A DNA stretch of 6,171 nucleotides from DASROJ01 sp035646975 (GTDB lineage: Bacteria > Acidobacteriota > Polarisedimenticolia > JACPZX01 > DASXTC01), in NCBI GenBank assembly GCA_035646975.1, contig DASROJ010000204.1, positions 1 through 6,171 of the forward strand. Reading direction: 5' to 3'. Shown here piece after piece: positions 1 to 5,582 of the stretch. A program made the position numbers and the translations under genes. Position 1 is the stretch's first letter. Each line of letters starts with the position of its first letter. The notes beneath the pieces were generated by a model. The model saw nothing but the letters and a program-made list of their open reading frames with translations. It made no database searches and was not told where the DNA came from.

Positions 1-421
1 CGAGCAGACTCTGCGCCCCCTGGCGAAGAACCTCCCGCACCTTTCCGAGCGGCGTGCCGTCCTTGAGCCGGGCCTCCAGGCCCACCAGCTGATACGCGTA
101 ATATCGTCCTTCTGGTGCCGGCGTCGAGGCCTCGACGGGGATAAACAGCTCGCGGCCGATCAGGACCCGGGCCTCCTCGATCGACCCAAAACCGGCCAGT
201 TTCAGCACCGCCCGGTCGCCCAACCGCTTGAAACCCTCGATTGCGACTGGACGATAACCGCCTTCCGCCTCCCTCAGAAAGACCGTGCCCAGCGCGGCCA
301 TTCGGGCGGGATCGTCGGCGTGGACGGTTACCACCACCTCTCCCACGAGCCCGCGCACCCTGTTCACCTCGCCAATCAGGACGTACCCACTCCTGCCCGG
401 CTGTTCCGAGACATCGCTCAC
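1..421 (-). CDS. rimM: Ribosome maturation factor RimM (3' end cut by window edge)
   Basis: RimM binds ribosomal protein S19 in the 30S head and helps 16S rRNA processing and late small-subunit assembly. The window holds 140 codons; the family is usually about 165-180 residues, so roughly the last 30-40 are outside. The N-terminal RimM domain starts at YVLIGEVNRVRGLVGEV (residues 13-29), which resembles the family's VGxIxxxHGxxGEV, although His of the usual HG is Arg here. GREL at 89-92 and FIPVEAS at 93-99 lead into the PRC-barrel domain, seen as YYAYQLVGLEAR (107-118) and GTPLGKVREVL (122-132). The start is GTG at 421-419. No in-frame ATG, GTG or TTG lies just upstream, and the khpA stop is only 7 nt away, so translation is probably coupled to khpA. 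The ribosome binding site is weak. Position after khpA is typical; trmD would be expected next but is not in view. Confidence 0.93.
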   Translation of the reverse strand, partial: MSDVSEQPGRSGYVLIGEVNRVRGLVGEVVVTVHADDPARMAALGTVFLREAEGGYRPVAIEGFKRLGDRAVLKLAGFGSIEEARVLIGRELFIPVEASTPAPEGRYYAYQLVGLEARLKDGTPLGKVREVLRQGAQSLL

Positions 422-428
422 CGCCCGA

Positions 429-659
429 TCACTCGAGGATCTCGAGGACGAATCGCCTGCCCATTTTCAGGCCGGCCGCCCCCAGGATCGTCCGCATGGC
501 CTTGGCCGTCCGGCCCTGTCTTCCGATGACCTTGCCCAGTTCATCCTGGGCAACGATAAGCTCGAACACGATGGCGTCGCCCTCATCTATCTCCGCCACC
601 GAGACCTCGTCCGGTTTGTCGACGAACGACCTGGCGATCAACTCGAGCAGTTCCTTCAT
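429..659 (-). CDS. khpA: KhpA-type KH-domain RNA-binding protein
   Basis: This is a small single-KH-domain RNA-binding protein of 76 residues, the usual size for KhpA (YlqC family, formerly UPF0109). The KH signature GxxG is GRQG at residues 46-49, within LGKVIGRQGRTAKAMRTIL, and the preceding strand VFELIVAQDE is also typical. In firmicutes KhpA partners with KhpB and affects cell division and RNA metabolism; that role is family knowledge and is not shown here. The ATG at 659-657 is preceded by GGGGAG with a 5-nt spacer, a good ribosome binding site. It sits 18 nt after rpsP and 7 nt before rimM, the standard order in many bacteria, which points to a role linked to ribosome or translation control. 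Nothing is truncated. Confidence 0.95.
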   Translation of the reverse strand: MKELLELIARSFVDKPDEVSVAEIDEGDAIVFELIVAQDELGKVIGRQGRTAKAMRTILGAAGLKMGRRFVLEILE

Positions 660-677
660 TCCGGCTCCCCGCCACGC

Positions 678-938
678 CTAGGCCGGCGACGCTGTCTTTT
701 GTGCTTTCTTCAGCTGCTTGATGAAAGCCTGAACGCGCTCCGTCGGGACCGCTCCCTTGCTGATCCATGCCTCGGCCTTCTCAACGTCCAGCTTGAGCAC
801 CGTTGGTTTCTTGGTCGGATCGTAGAACCCAAGCGTATCGACCGCGGTGGAACTCGGTCGCTTCCTCGAATCGGAGACCACGAACCGGTAGAACGGCCTG
901 TGAGTCGAGCCGAGTCTTGACAGCCTGATCCTCAGCAC
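678..938 (-). CDS. rpsP: 30S ribosomal protein S16
   Basis: S16 is a small-subunit protein that binds 16S rRNA early in assembly. Conserved blocks are LRIRLSRLG (2-10), RPFYRFVVSDSR (14-25), LGFYDP (36-41) and GAVPTERV (62-69), followed by a basic Lys-rich C-terminus. I start it at GTG 938-936, giving 86 residues. The frame stays open upstream to a TTG at 977, but that adds 13 residues (KRTLNRRWRRRL) not seen in S16 proteins. The GTG instead has a near-perfect GGAGGAG site at 952-946 with a 7-nt spacer and puts the conserved first beta strand at the N-terminus. It lies 81 nt after ffh and 18 nt before khpA, so it is probably co-transcribed with ffh. Confidence 0.96.
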   Translation of the reverse strand: MLRIRLSRLGSTHRPFYRFVVSDSRKRPSSTAVDTLGFYDPTKKPTVLKLDVEKAEAWISKGAVPTERVQAFIKQLKKAQKTASPA

Positions 939-1019
939 CAGTCTTCTCCTCCATCTGCGGTTCAAAGTACGTTTCAATTCATGAACGATTCAAACTCGCC
1001 GCGATTCCCGGAGCAATGG
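939..1019 (-). other. ffh-rpsP intergenic spacer
   Basis: This 81-nt gap is clearly richer in A and T than the flanking genes. It holds the rpsP ribosome binding site, an 8-bp palindrome TTCATGAA, and three TTGAA words. A TTGAAT hexamer (988-993) and TACTTT (964-969) are 18 nt apart and could be a weak internal promoter, but the -10 match is poor. No terminator hairpin with a T-run is present, so read-through from ffh into rpsP is likely. Confidence 0.45.
946..952 (-). promoter_or_regulatory. Ribosome binding site that fixes the rpsP start
   Basis: GGAGGAG on the minus strand is a near-full anti-16S match. It lies 7 nt before GTG 938-936. It sits inside the longer open frame that begins at TTG 977, so it argues for the internal GTG as the true start. 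Confidence 0.85.
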
Positions 1020-2354
1020 CTAGCGGGACGGAAACGGCATCCCGGGAAACCCCGGGCCCTTGCGCGGTCGTTTCGACATTGTCCGCATCATCTTGCGCAT
1101 CTGCGCGTACTGTTTCAGGAGCTTGTTGACCTCCTGGACATTGGTTCCCGATCCGCGCGCGATTCTCTTCCGGCGGCTCCCGTTGATGATCTGGGGATTG
1201 GTTCTTTCAACCGGCGTCATCGAGTCGAGGACCGCCTCGGTGACCCTGAGCGCCCCATCGTCGATGTCCGACATCCCCTTCACGCTGGAGAATCCCGGAA
1301 TCATCTCAAGCAGCGAGGTCAGGGGCCCCATCTTCTTCAACTTGCGGATCTGCTGCCGGAAGTCTTCGAGCGTGAACTCCCCTTCCACCAGGGCTCGCGC
1401 CATCTCCTCGGCGTTCTCGCCCTCATAGGCCTCTTCTGCCTTTTCGATGAGAGAGAGCACGTCCCCCATGCCGATGATGCGCGAGGCCATCCGGTCGGGG
1501 TGAAAGACCTCGAGATCCTTCACCTTCTCGCCCACCGCGACCAGCTTGATCGGCACGCCGGTGGTTTCCTTGATCGAAAGCGCCGCGCCACCGCGCGTGT
1601 CGCCGTCCAGCTTCGTCAGGATCACCCCTGTGAGCTGCAGCGCCGCGGAGAAGGCGGAAGCCGAGTTGACGGCGTCCTGGCCCGTCATCGAGTCGGCGAC
1701 ATAGAGCACTTCTCTCGGGCCGACGATGCCGGCCAGGTCCTTCACCTCGGTCATCATCTGTTCGTCGATGTGCAGCCGGCCGGCCGTGTCGACGATTAAC
1801 GTGTCGTAGCCGGTCGACCGGGCCAGTGTGAGCGCTTCGCGGCAAATCTCCCGCGGATTGGCGCTGCCCTTGCCGTCGAACACCGCAACGGAGTTATCGC
1901 GCCCAAGCACCTTGAGCTGGTCGATCGCGGCGGGGCGGTAGACATCCGCGGGCACCAGCAGCGGCGACCTCCCCTTTCCCTTGAGCATGACCGCCAGCTT
2001 TGCAGCGGTCGAGGTCTTGCCGGAACCCTGCAGGCCCACCAGCATCAACACCGCGGGCGAGGGCCCGGACAAATCGAGTGCCGCGTCGCCCCCGCCAAGA
2101 AGGGCCTGGAGCTCGTCCTTGAGAATCTTCACCAGCTGCTGGGCGGGAGTCAGGCTGGAGAGTACTTCCTGGCCAAGCGCCTTGAGCTTCACGCGCTCCA
2201 TGAACTTGCGCGCGACCAGGAGATTGACATCGGCCTCGAGCAGCGCGAGGCGGATTTCGCGCAGCCCTTCCTTGATGTTCTCCTCGCTCAAGCGCCCCTG
2301 CCCTCTGAGGCCCTTGAGGATTTTCTGGAGACGGGATGTCAGGTTCTCGAGCAT
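1020..2354 (-). CDS. ffh: Signal recognition particle GTPase Ffh (SRP54)
   Basis: Ffh binds 4.5S/SRP RNA and the signal sequence of nascent membrane and secreted proteins, then docks to FtsY at the membrane in a GTP-dependent complex. The 444 residues are a normal full length. The N domain covers about 1-95. The G domain shows G1 GLQGSGKTS (107-115), DVYRPAA (137-143), G3 DTAGR (189-193), G4 TKLD (247-250) and G5 AVGEK (273-277). The C-terminal M domain (about 300-430) carries the SRP-RNA-binding segment SRRKRIARGSG (393-403) followed by QMRKMMRTM, and ends in a short Gly/Pro/Met tail. The first Gly usual in G5 (GxGEK) is Ala here. The ATG at 2354-2352 has AAAGG with a 7-nt spacer. A sigma70-like promoter and a leader of about 106 nt precede it; rpsP follows. 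Its receptor FtsY is encoded about 3.2 kb upstream beyond the rib genes. Confidence 0.98.
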   Translation of the reverse strand: MLENLTSRLQKILKGLRGQGRLSEENIKEGLREIRLALLEADVNLLVARKFMERVKLKALGQEVLSSLTPAQQLVKILKDELQALLGGGDAALDLSGPSPAVLMLVGLQGSGKTSTAAKLAVMLKGKGRSPLLVPADVYRPAAIDQLKVLGRDNSVAVFDGKGSANPREICREALTLARSTGYDTLIVDTAGRLHIDEQMMTEVKDLAGIVGPREVLYVADSMTGQDAVNSASAFSAALQLTGVILTKLDGDTRGGAALSIKETTGVPIKLVAVGEKVKDLEVFHPDRMASRIIGMGDVLSLIEKAEEAYEGENAEEMARALVEGEFTLEDFRQQIRKLKKMGPLTSLLEMIPGFSSVKGMSDIDDGALRVTEAVLDSMTPVERTNPQIINGSRRKRIARGSGTNVQEVNKLLKQYAQMRKMMRTMSKRPRKGPGFPGMPFPSR

Positions 2355-2371
2355 TGCCTGGCCTTTAAAGA

Positions 2372-2395
2372 GCGGCTGTGTTCGAACACGACCGC
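2372..2395 (-). other. Potential hairpin in the ffh leader just before the ribosome binding site
   Basis: A perfect 12-bp palindrome GTGTTCGAACAC (2378-2389) is flanked by partly complementary arms GCGG/CCGC, with one G-U pair and one C-A mismatch between. In RNA this gives about 10 pairs around a UCGA loop. It ends about 5 nt upstream of the AAAGG site of ffh, close enough to affect ribosome loading. As DNA it could equally be a binding site for a dimeric protein. No family is recognised. Confidence 0.4.
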
Positions 2396-2415
2396 CGTGG
2401 GTGATCCGCAGGAAA

Positions 2416-2428
2416 CCGGCGCCGCCGG
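2416..2428 (-). other. GC-rich stem-loop in the ffh leader
   Basis: CCGGC, a 3-nt loop and GCCGG form a perfect 5-bp stem, extendable by one G-U pair in the minus-strand RNA. It lies in the middle of the predicted untranslated leader of ffh. There is no T-run after it, so it is not an intrinsic terminator. Such short GC stems can arise by chance in GC-rich DNA. Confidence 0.3.
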
Positions 2429-2466
2429 CGTGCAGCGAATGTCAAAAGCTCCGAAATGAACCCAGT

Positions 2467-2494
2467 ATTATAGCCGTGGACGGGGTGGGGTCAA
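2467..2494 (-). promoter_or_regulatory. Sigma70-type promoter for ffh-rpsP-khpA-rimM
   Basis: The -35 box TTGACC (2494-2489) is one base from TTGACA. The -10 box is a perfect TATAAT (2472-2467), and the spacer is 16 nt. This AT-rich -10 stands out in otherwise GC-rich DNA. Transcription would begin near 2459-2461, leaving a leader of about 106 nt before the ffh ATG. The location, after the ribBA stop and facing ffh, makes functional use likely. Confidence 0.8.
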
Positions 2495-2508
2495 GGATAA
2501 GATCCTTG
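2492..2508. repeat. Perfect 7-bp inverted repeat overlapping the ffh -35 box
   Basis: CAAGGAT, 3 nt (AAG), ATCCTTG on the plus strand. The left arm shares its first three bases (2492-2494) with the -35 hexamer TTGACC. It begins 19 nt downstream of the ribBA stop. It could be an operator for the ffh promoter, or a hairpin at the 3' end of the rib mRNA. It lacks a T-run on the minus strand (ACCCCACCCC follows), so it is not a classic intrinsic terminator. Confidence 0.5.
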
Positions 2509-2529
2509 CCTGTCTGAGGTTATGCGCCT

Positions 2530-3786
2530 TCAAACCGAAAGGAAGTGCCCCAGCTTCTCTTTCTTCACACGCAGGTACTCGAGCGTCATCCCGCTGGCCG
2601 GAATCTCGAGGGGCACACGCTCCACTACTTCGATGCCGAAGCCCCTGAGGCCGATGAACTTCTCCGGGTTGTTCGTCATCAGCCGGATCTGGTTCACCCC
2701 GAGGTCGCACAGGATCTGGGCGCCGATGCCGTAGTCGCGAAGATCGGCCTTGAAGCCAAGGCTCTCGTTGGCCTCCACGGTGTCCTTGCCCTCGTCCTGC
2801 AGCTCGTAGGCACGCAGCTTGTTCTCGAGCCCGATGCCCCGGCCTTCCTGACGCAGGTAAACGATGACCCCTTTGCCTTCCCGGGAAATCACCTCCATCG
2901 CCCGGTCGAGCTGGCGTCCGCAGTCGCATCGAAGCGAGCCGAAGATGTCCCCGGTGAGACATTCGCTGTGCAGCCGGACAAGGGTGGGGTCGTCCATCCG
3001 GATCTCCCCCATGACGAGCGCGAGATGGGTCTTGCCATCGAGGTCGCTGTGATAGGCGTAGAGCCGGAACGGTCCGTACGACGTCGGAAGCTGCGGGGAG
3101 GCGACACGCCGGATGAGCCGCTCGTTGCGCATCCTGTATTGAATGAGATCCGCGATGGTGATCATCTTGAGCCCGTGCTTCCTGGCGAAGCCCGCCAGCT
3201 GGGGTACCCGCGCCATGGTTCCGTCTTCGTTCATCACCTCGCAGATCACGCCGGCGGGGTGAAGCCCGGCCAGCCGGGACAGGTCGACGATCGCCTCGGT
3301 CTGTCCGGTCCGTTCGAGCACGCCACCGGCGGCCGCCCTCAGCGGGAAGATGTGGCCTGGCCTGACGAGATCGATCGGCCGGGTCGCCGGGTCGGTGGCA
3401 ACACGAACGGTCCGGGCGCGATCCGCCGCCGAGATCCCGGTGCTCACCCCGGTGCGCGCTTCGACCGAAACGCAGAATGCCGTCCCGTAGGGACTCGTGT
3501 TCTTTTCGACCATCAGCGGGATCTCGAGCTCGTCGAGCCGCTGGGCGGTCATCGGCATGCAGATCAGCCCGCGCCCGTAACGGGACATGAAGTTGATCTG
3601 CTCTGCGACGATTTTTTCGGCGGATACGGCTAGGTCGCCTTCGTTCTCGCGGTCCTCGTCATCGAGGATGATGATCATCCGCCCTTCGCGGATCTCCTCG
3701 AGCGCTTCCTCGATGGTGGCAAAGCCCTGCACCGGTGGACGGCTGACTCGTTTCTTCCCGCCTGCCTTTCGCATTTGTCCCGGCAT
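2530..3786 (-). CDS. ribBA: Bifunctional RibBA: DHBP synthase / GTP cyclohydrolase II
   Basis: This fusion makes both riboflavin precursors: 3,4-dihydroxy-2-butanone 4-phosphate from ribulose 5-phosphate, and 2,5-diamino-6-ribosylamino-pyrimidinone 5'-phosphate from GTP. The N-terminal RibB domain (about 22-220) shows the acidic loop DDEDRENEGDL (42-52), RTGVSTGISAADRA (111-124) and GHIFPLRA (144-151). In the motif GHTEA the His is Gln162 here. The C-terminal RibA domain (about 235-418) has the zinc cysteines Cys276, Cys287 and Cys289 in CLTGDIFGSLRCDCG, RQEGRGIGL (312-320), the catalytic Asp/Arg pair in DLRDYG (348-353) and TNNPEKFIGLRGFGIEV (371-387). At 418 residues it is slightly long because of a basic, Lys/Arg-rich N-terminus of about 20 residues. 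The ATG at 3786 is 1 nt after the ribE stop and has only a weak ribosome binding site (GAAGAAG), so coupling is likely; Met5 is an alternative start. Confidence 0.97.
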   Translation of the reverse strand: MPGQMRKAGGKKRVSRPPVQGFATIEEALEEIREGRMIIILDDEDRENEGDLAVSAEKIVAEQINFMSRYGRGLICMPMTAQRLDELEIPLMVEKNTSPYGTAFCVSVEARTGVSTGISAADRARTVRVATDPATRPIDLVRPGHIFPLRAAAGGVLERTGQTEAIVDLSRLAGLHPAGVICEVMNEDGTMARVPQLAGFARKHGLKMITIADLIQYRMRNERLIRRVASPQLPTSYGPFRLYAYHSDLDGKTHLALVMGEIRMDDPTLVRLHSECLTGDIFGSLRCDCGRQLDRAMEVISREGKGVIVYLRQEGRGIGLENKLRAYELQDEGKDTVEANESLGFKADLRDYGIGAQILCDLGVNQIRLMTNNPEKFIGLRGFGIEVVERVPLEIPASGMTLEYLRVKKEKLGHFLSV

Positions 3787-3794
3787 CTCAGCGC
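3784..3794 (-). promoter_or_regulatory. ribE/ribBA stop-start coupling junction
   Basis: The 11 bases GCGCTGAGATG contain the ribE stop TGA and the ribBA start ATG, separated by one G. The same 11 bases occur at the ribD/ribE junction. The upstream AAGAAG is a poor ribosome binding site, which favours re-initiation by ribosomes finishing ribE. Confidence 0.7.
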
Positions 3795-4408
3795 TTCTTC
3801 CCTGCCAGCGTCCTGACGTACTTGCCCAGAATGTCTGCTTCGAGATTCACGAATTGGCCCGATTCCAGATCGCCCAGGTTGGTCCGCTGCAGGGTATGGG
3901 GAATCAACGCGACGTTGAAATGACGCGCTGCCTTCCTGCCGCCGCCACCCACCGAAGCAACCGTGAGACTGACGCCGTTGATGGCGATGGATCCCTTCTC
4001 GACCACCAGCCCGTCCATGATTCCCGGCAATTCTAGCGCCAAAACGACTCCCTTGGAGACTTTCCTCAGGCCGGCCACCCGTGCGCGGGCATCCACATGC
4101 CCCTGGACGAAGTGGCCCCCGATCTCCCCGCCGGCAACCAGAGGGCGCTCGAGATTCACGCGGGTCGTCCCGCCGGCGAACCGCTGCTGGCTCATCGTGC
4201 TGCGCCGTGTGGTCTCGGGGACGACCTGGACCGTGAACCCCTTGCGATCGATCTGGACCGCGGTGAGGCAGACGCCATCCACGGCGACACTGCCGCCGAT
4301 CGCCAGACCGCGGGCCGTGGCGGGCGCCTCGATCCTCATGCGCAGCCCGTCCCGTTCCTTCCTGCACGAAACCACCGTGCCCATCTCGCTGATGATGCCG
4401 GTGAACAT
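3788..4408 (-). CDS. ribE: Riboflavin synthase, alpha subunit type
   Basis: The enzyme dismutates two 6,7-dimethyl-8-ribityllumazine molecules into riboflavin and the diaminopyrimidine that is recycled. The 206 residues are a full family length and form two similar lumazine-binding barrels, about 1-97 and 98-195. The hallmark N-terminus MFTGI is present. The internal duplication is visible as GSVAVDGVCLT (39-49) against GSIAINGVSLT (139-149). Other conserved pieces are GGHFVQGHVD (97-106, linking the barrels), Cys48, and IPHTLQRTNL (169-178) with VNLEADILGKYV (187-198) before the C-terminal trimer helix. A Gly-rich run, VGGGGRK (153-159), lies in a loop. The ATG at 4408 follows GGAGG with a 7-nt spacer; that site is made by the last Arg codons of ribD. 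Neighbours ribD and ribBA confirm the pathway. The name ribE is used as in E. coli-style annotation where ribC/ribE denote the alpha synthase. Confidence 0.97.
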   Translation of the reverse strand: MFTGIISEMGTVVSCRKERDGLRMRIEAPATARGLAIGGSVAVDGVCLTAVQIDRKGFTVQVVPETTRRSTMSQQRFAGGTTRVNLERPLVAGGEIGGHFVQGHVDARARVAGLRKVSKGVVLALELPGIMDGLVVEKGSIAINGVSLTVASVGGGGRKAARHFNVALIPHTLQRTNLGDLESGQFVNLEADILGKYVRTLAGKKR

Positions 4409-4420
4409 CTCAGCGCCTCC
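4406..4420 (-). promoter_or_regulatory. ribD/ribE coupling junction with GGAGG inside ribD
   Basis: GGAGG (4420-4416) overlaps the penultimate Arg codons of ribD and stands 7 nt before the ribE ATG. The junction core GCGCTGAGATG joins the ribD stop TGA and ribE ATG with one base between. The strong site means ribE can initiate both independently and by coupling. Confidence 0.75.
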
Positions 4421-5552
4421 GCGCCACGCGGGCGCGCACGAGCAGATCGGGTCCCAGCGGCTGCACCGTCACCTCACGCAGTACGATCGCCTTGCGAAGC
4501 GCGGAGATGCCCCGGCCGCCAACCACCGGGACCGCGTCGCGTCCGCCGAGTATCAGGGGCGCGATGAACAGCGCCACCCTGTCGACCAGGCCGGCTTCGA
4601 ATGCCGACGCGATCAACTCACCGCCTCCTTCGATCATGAGGTTCGTCACCCCTCGCCGGGCCAGATCCCTCAGAGCCTCCCGCAGGTCAACGCGGCCGGT
4701 GGCGTCGGTGTTCACGCGGACGACCCGCGCGCCCACCCGCTCCAGCGCCGCCAGACGCGAACCGGAGGCCCGGGGGCCCGTGTAGACGATGGCCGCCGCC
4801 CCGGGCTTCCGCCCGCCGGTCCCCCTGAAAATTCGGGCCTTCGGGCCGAGCCTCAGATGGCTGTCCACGACCACACGTATCGGCCCGGCTCCAATGGCCG
4901 ATCTGCTGCCGGGACCCCGGGCCGTCAGCCGCGGATCGTCCGCCAGCGCCGTGTTCACACCGACCATGACCGCGTCATGGCCGGCGCGCATCCGATGCGC
5001 TTCGGCGCGCGAACGTGCCGAGGAGATCCACTTCGATTCTCCTGCGGCCGTTCCGATCCGGCCGTCCAGCGTCATGGCCGCCTTGACCAGGACGAACGGG
5101 CGTCGTTGCGTCACGCGAGTCAGGTAACGTTCGTTCAGACGCGCGGCCTCGTGCTTCAAAGGGCCCATCCGGACCTCCACGCCGGCCCGCCTGAGCGCGG
5201 CAAAACCTCGTCCATCGACCAGCGGGAAAGGATCCCGGTGGGCGGCCACAACACGGCGAACCCCCGCGGCGATGATGGCGTCCACGCAGGGAGGCGTCCG
5301 TCCGTAATGGCAGCAAGGCTCGAGGTTCACGTACAGAGTTGAACCGCTCGCGCGTCTTCCCGCGCGCTTGAGGGCCGCGGCCTCCGCGTGCGGCGCGCCG
5401 GCGCGACGGTGCCAGGCCATCGAGATCACGCGCCGGCCACGGACCACCACGGCTCCCACCATCGGATTCGGGCTGGTCCGCCCGCCCGCGCGGGCACCCA
5501 GGTCGAGACATCGGCGCATCATCCGCGCGTCGAAATCGGTGTCTCGCGCCAT
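4410..5552 (-). CDS. ribD: Bifunctional riboflavin biosynthesis deaminase/reductase RibD
   Basis: RibD deaminates the 2,5-diaminopyrimidine and then reduces its ribosyl side chain with NADPH, the second and third steps from GTP. The 380 residues match the bifunctional family. The N-terminal cytidine-deaminase-like domain (about 5-145) has TSPNPMVGAVVV (26-37), HAE (55-57) with zinc ligand His55 and catalytic Glu57, and PCCHYGRTPPC (79-89) with zinc ligands Cys80 and Cys89. The C-terminal reductase domain (about 152-376) has KAAMTLDGRIGT (157-168), GVNTALADDPRLT (198-210) and IEGGGELI (307-314) followed by VDRVALFIAPLILGG (323-337). One oddity is DPFP (107-110), where DPNP is usual. The ATG at 5552 has GAGGG with a 9-nt spacer. 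It lies 30 nt after ftsY, with no room for an FMN riboswitch, and 1 nt before ribE. Confidence 0.97.
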   Translation of the reverse strand: MARDTDFDARMMRRCLDLGARAGGRTSPNPMVGAVVVRGRRVISMAWHRRAGAPHAEAAALKRAGRRASGSTLYVNLEPCCHYGRTPPCVDAIIAAGVRRVVAAHRDPFPLVDGRGFAALRRAGVEVRMGPLKHEAARLNERYLTRVTQRRPFVLVKAAMTLDGRIGTAAGESKWISSARSRAEAHRMRAGHDAVMVGVNTALADDPRLTARGPGSRSAIGAGPIRVVVDSHLRLGPKARIFRGTGGRKPGAAAIVYTGPRASGSRLAALERVGARVVRVNTDATGRVDLREALRDLARRGVTNLMIEGGGELIASAFEAGLVDRVALFIAPLILGGRDAVPVVGGRGISALRKAIVLREVTVQPLGPDLLVRARVARRR

Positions 5553-5582
5553 CAGCGTGCGCCCTCGGCCCGGGCGCCGGGG

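Noticed and set aside
285..920. Plus-strand open frame (211 codons) opposite rimM, khpA and rpsP
   Set aside because: It crosses three real genes and their gaps on the opposite strand, with no domain and no convincing ribosome site.
981..1799. Plus-strand open frame (272 codons) opposite ffh
   Set aside because: Antisense to the conserved M and G domains of Ffh; no motifs of its own.
2378..2389. TTCGAA resembling a tRNA T-loop
   Set aside because: The flanks do not form a 5-bp T stem with a 7-nt loop, and no anticodon or D arm or acceptor pairing is present; it is better read as a palindrome.
2378..2389. LexA (SOS) box
   Set aside because: The palindrome is GTTC directly joined to GAAC, not GAAC-N4-GTTC as in Gram-positive boxes or spaced GTTC repeats as in alphaproteobacteria.
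2440..2445. Perfect TTGACA hexamer on the minus strand in the ffh leader
   Set aside because: No -10-like sequence lies 16-18 nt downstream (the region is GCGCCG-rich). The TTGACC/TATAAT pair at 2467-2494 is far better.
2355..2460. Possible SRP (4.5S) RNA gene next to ffh
   Set aside because: The conserved domain IV core with GGAA tetraloop and AGCAGC internal loop is not present on either strand of this gap.
2490..2530. Intrinsic terminator for the rib genes
   Set aside because: The only hairpin (2492-2508) is followed by ACCCCACCCC on the minus strand rather than a T-run.
2545..3633. Plus-strand open frame (362 codons) opposite ribBA
   Set aside because: Lies wholly within ribBA on the other strand and has His/Asp/Arg-rich composition typical of an antisense shadow; no promoter or family match seen.
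3963..5342. Long plus-strand open frame (459 codons) opposite ribE and ribD
   Set aside because: It is antisense to two clearly homologous genes, spans their junction, has low-complexity Arg/Pro/Ala/Ser composition and no recognisable domain. GC-rich coding DNA commonly leaves such open antisense frames.
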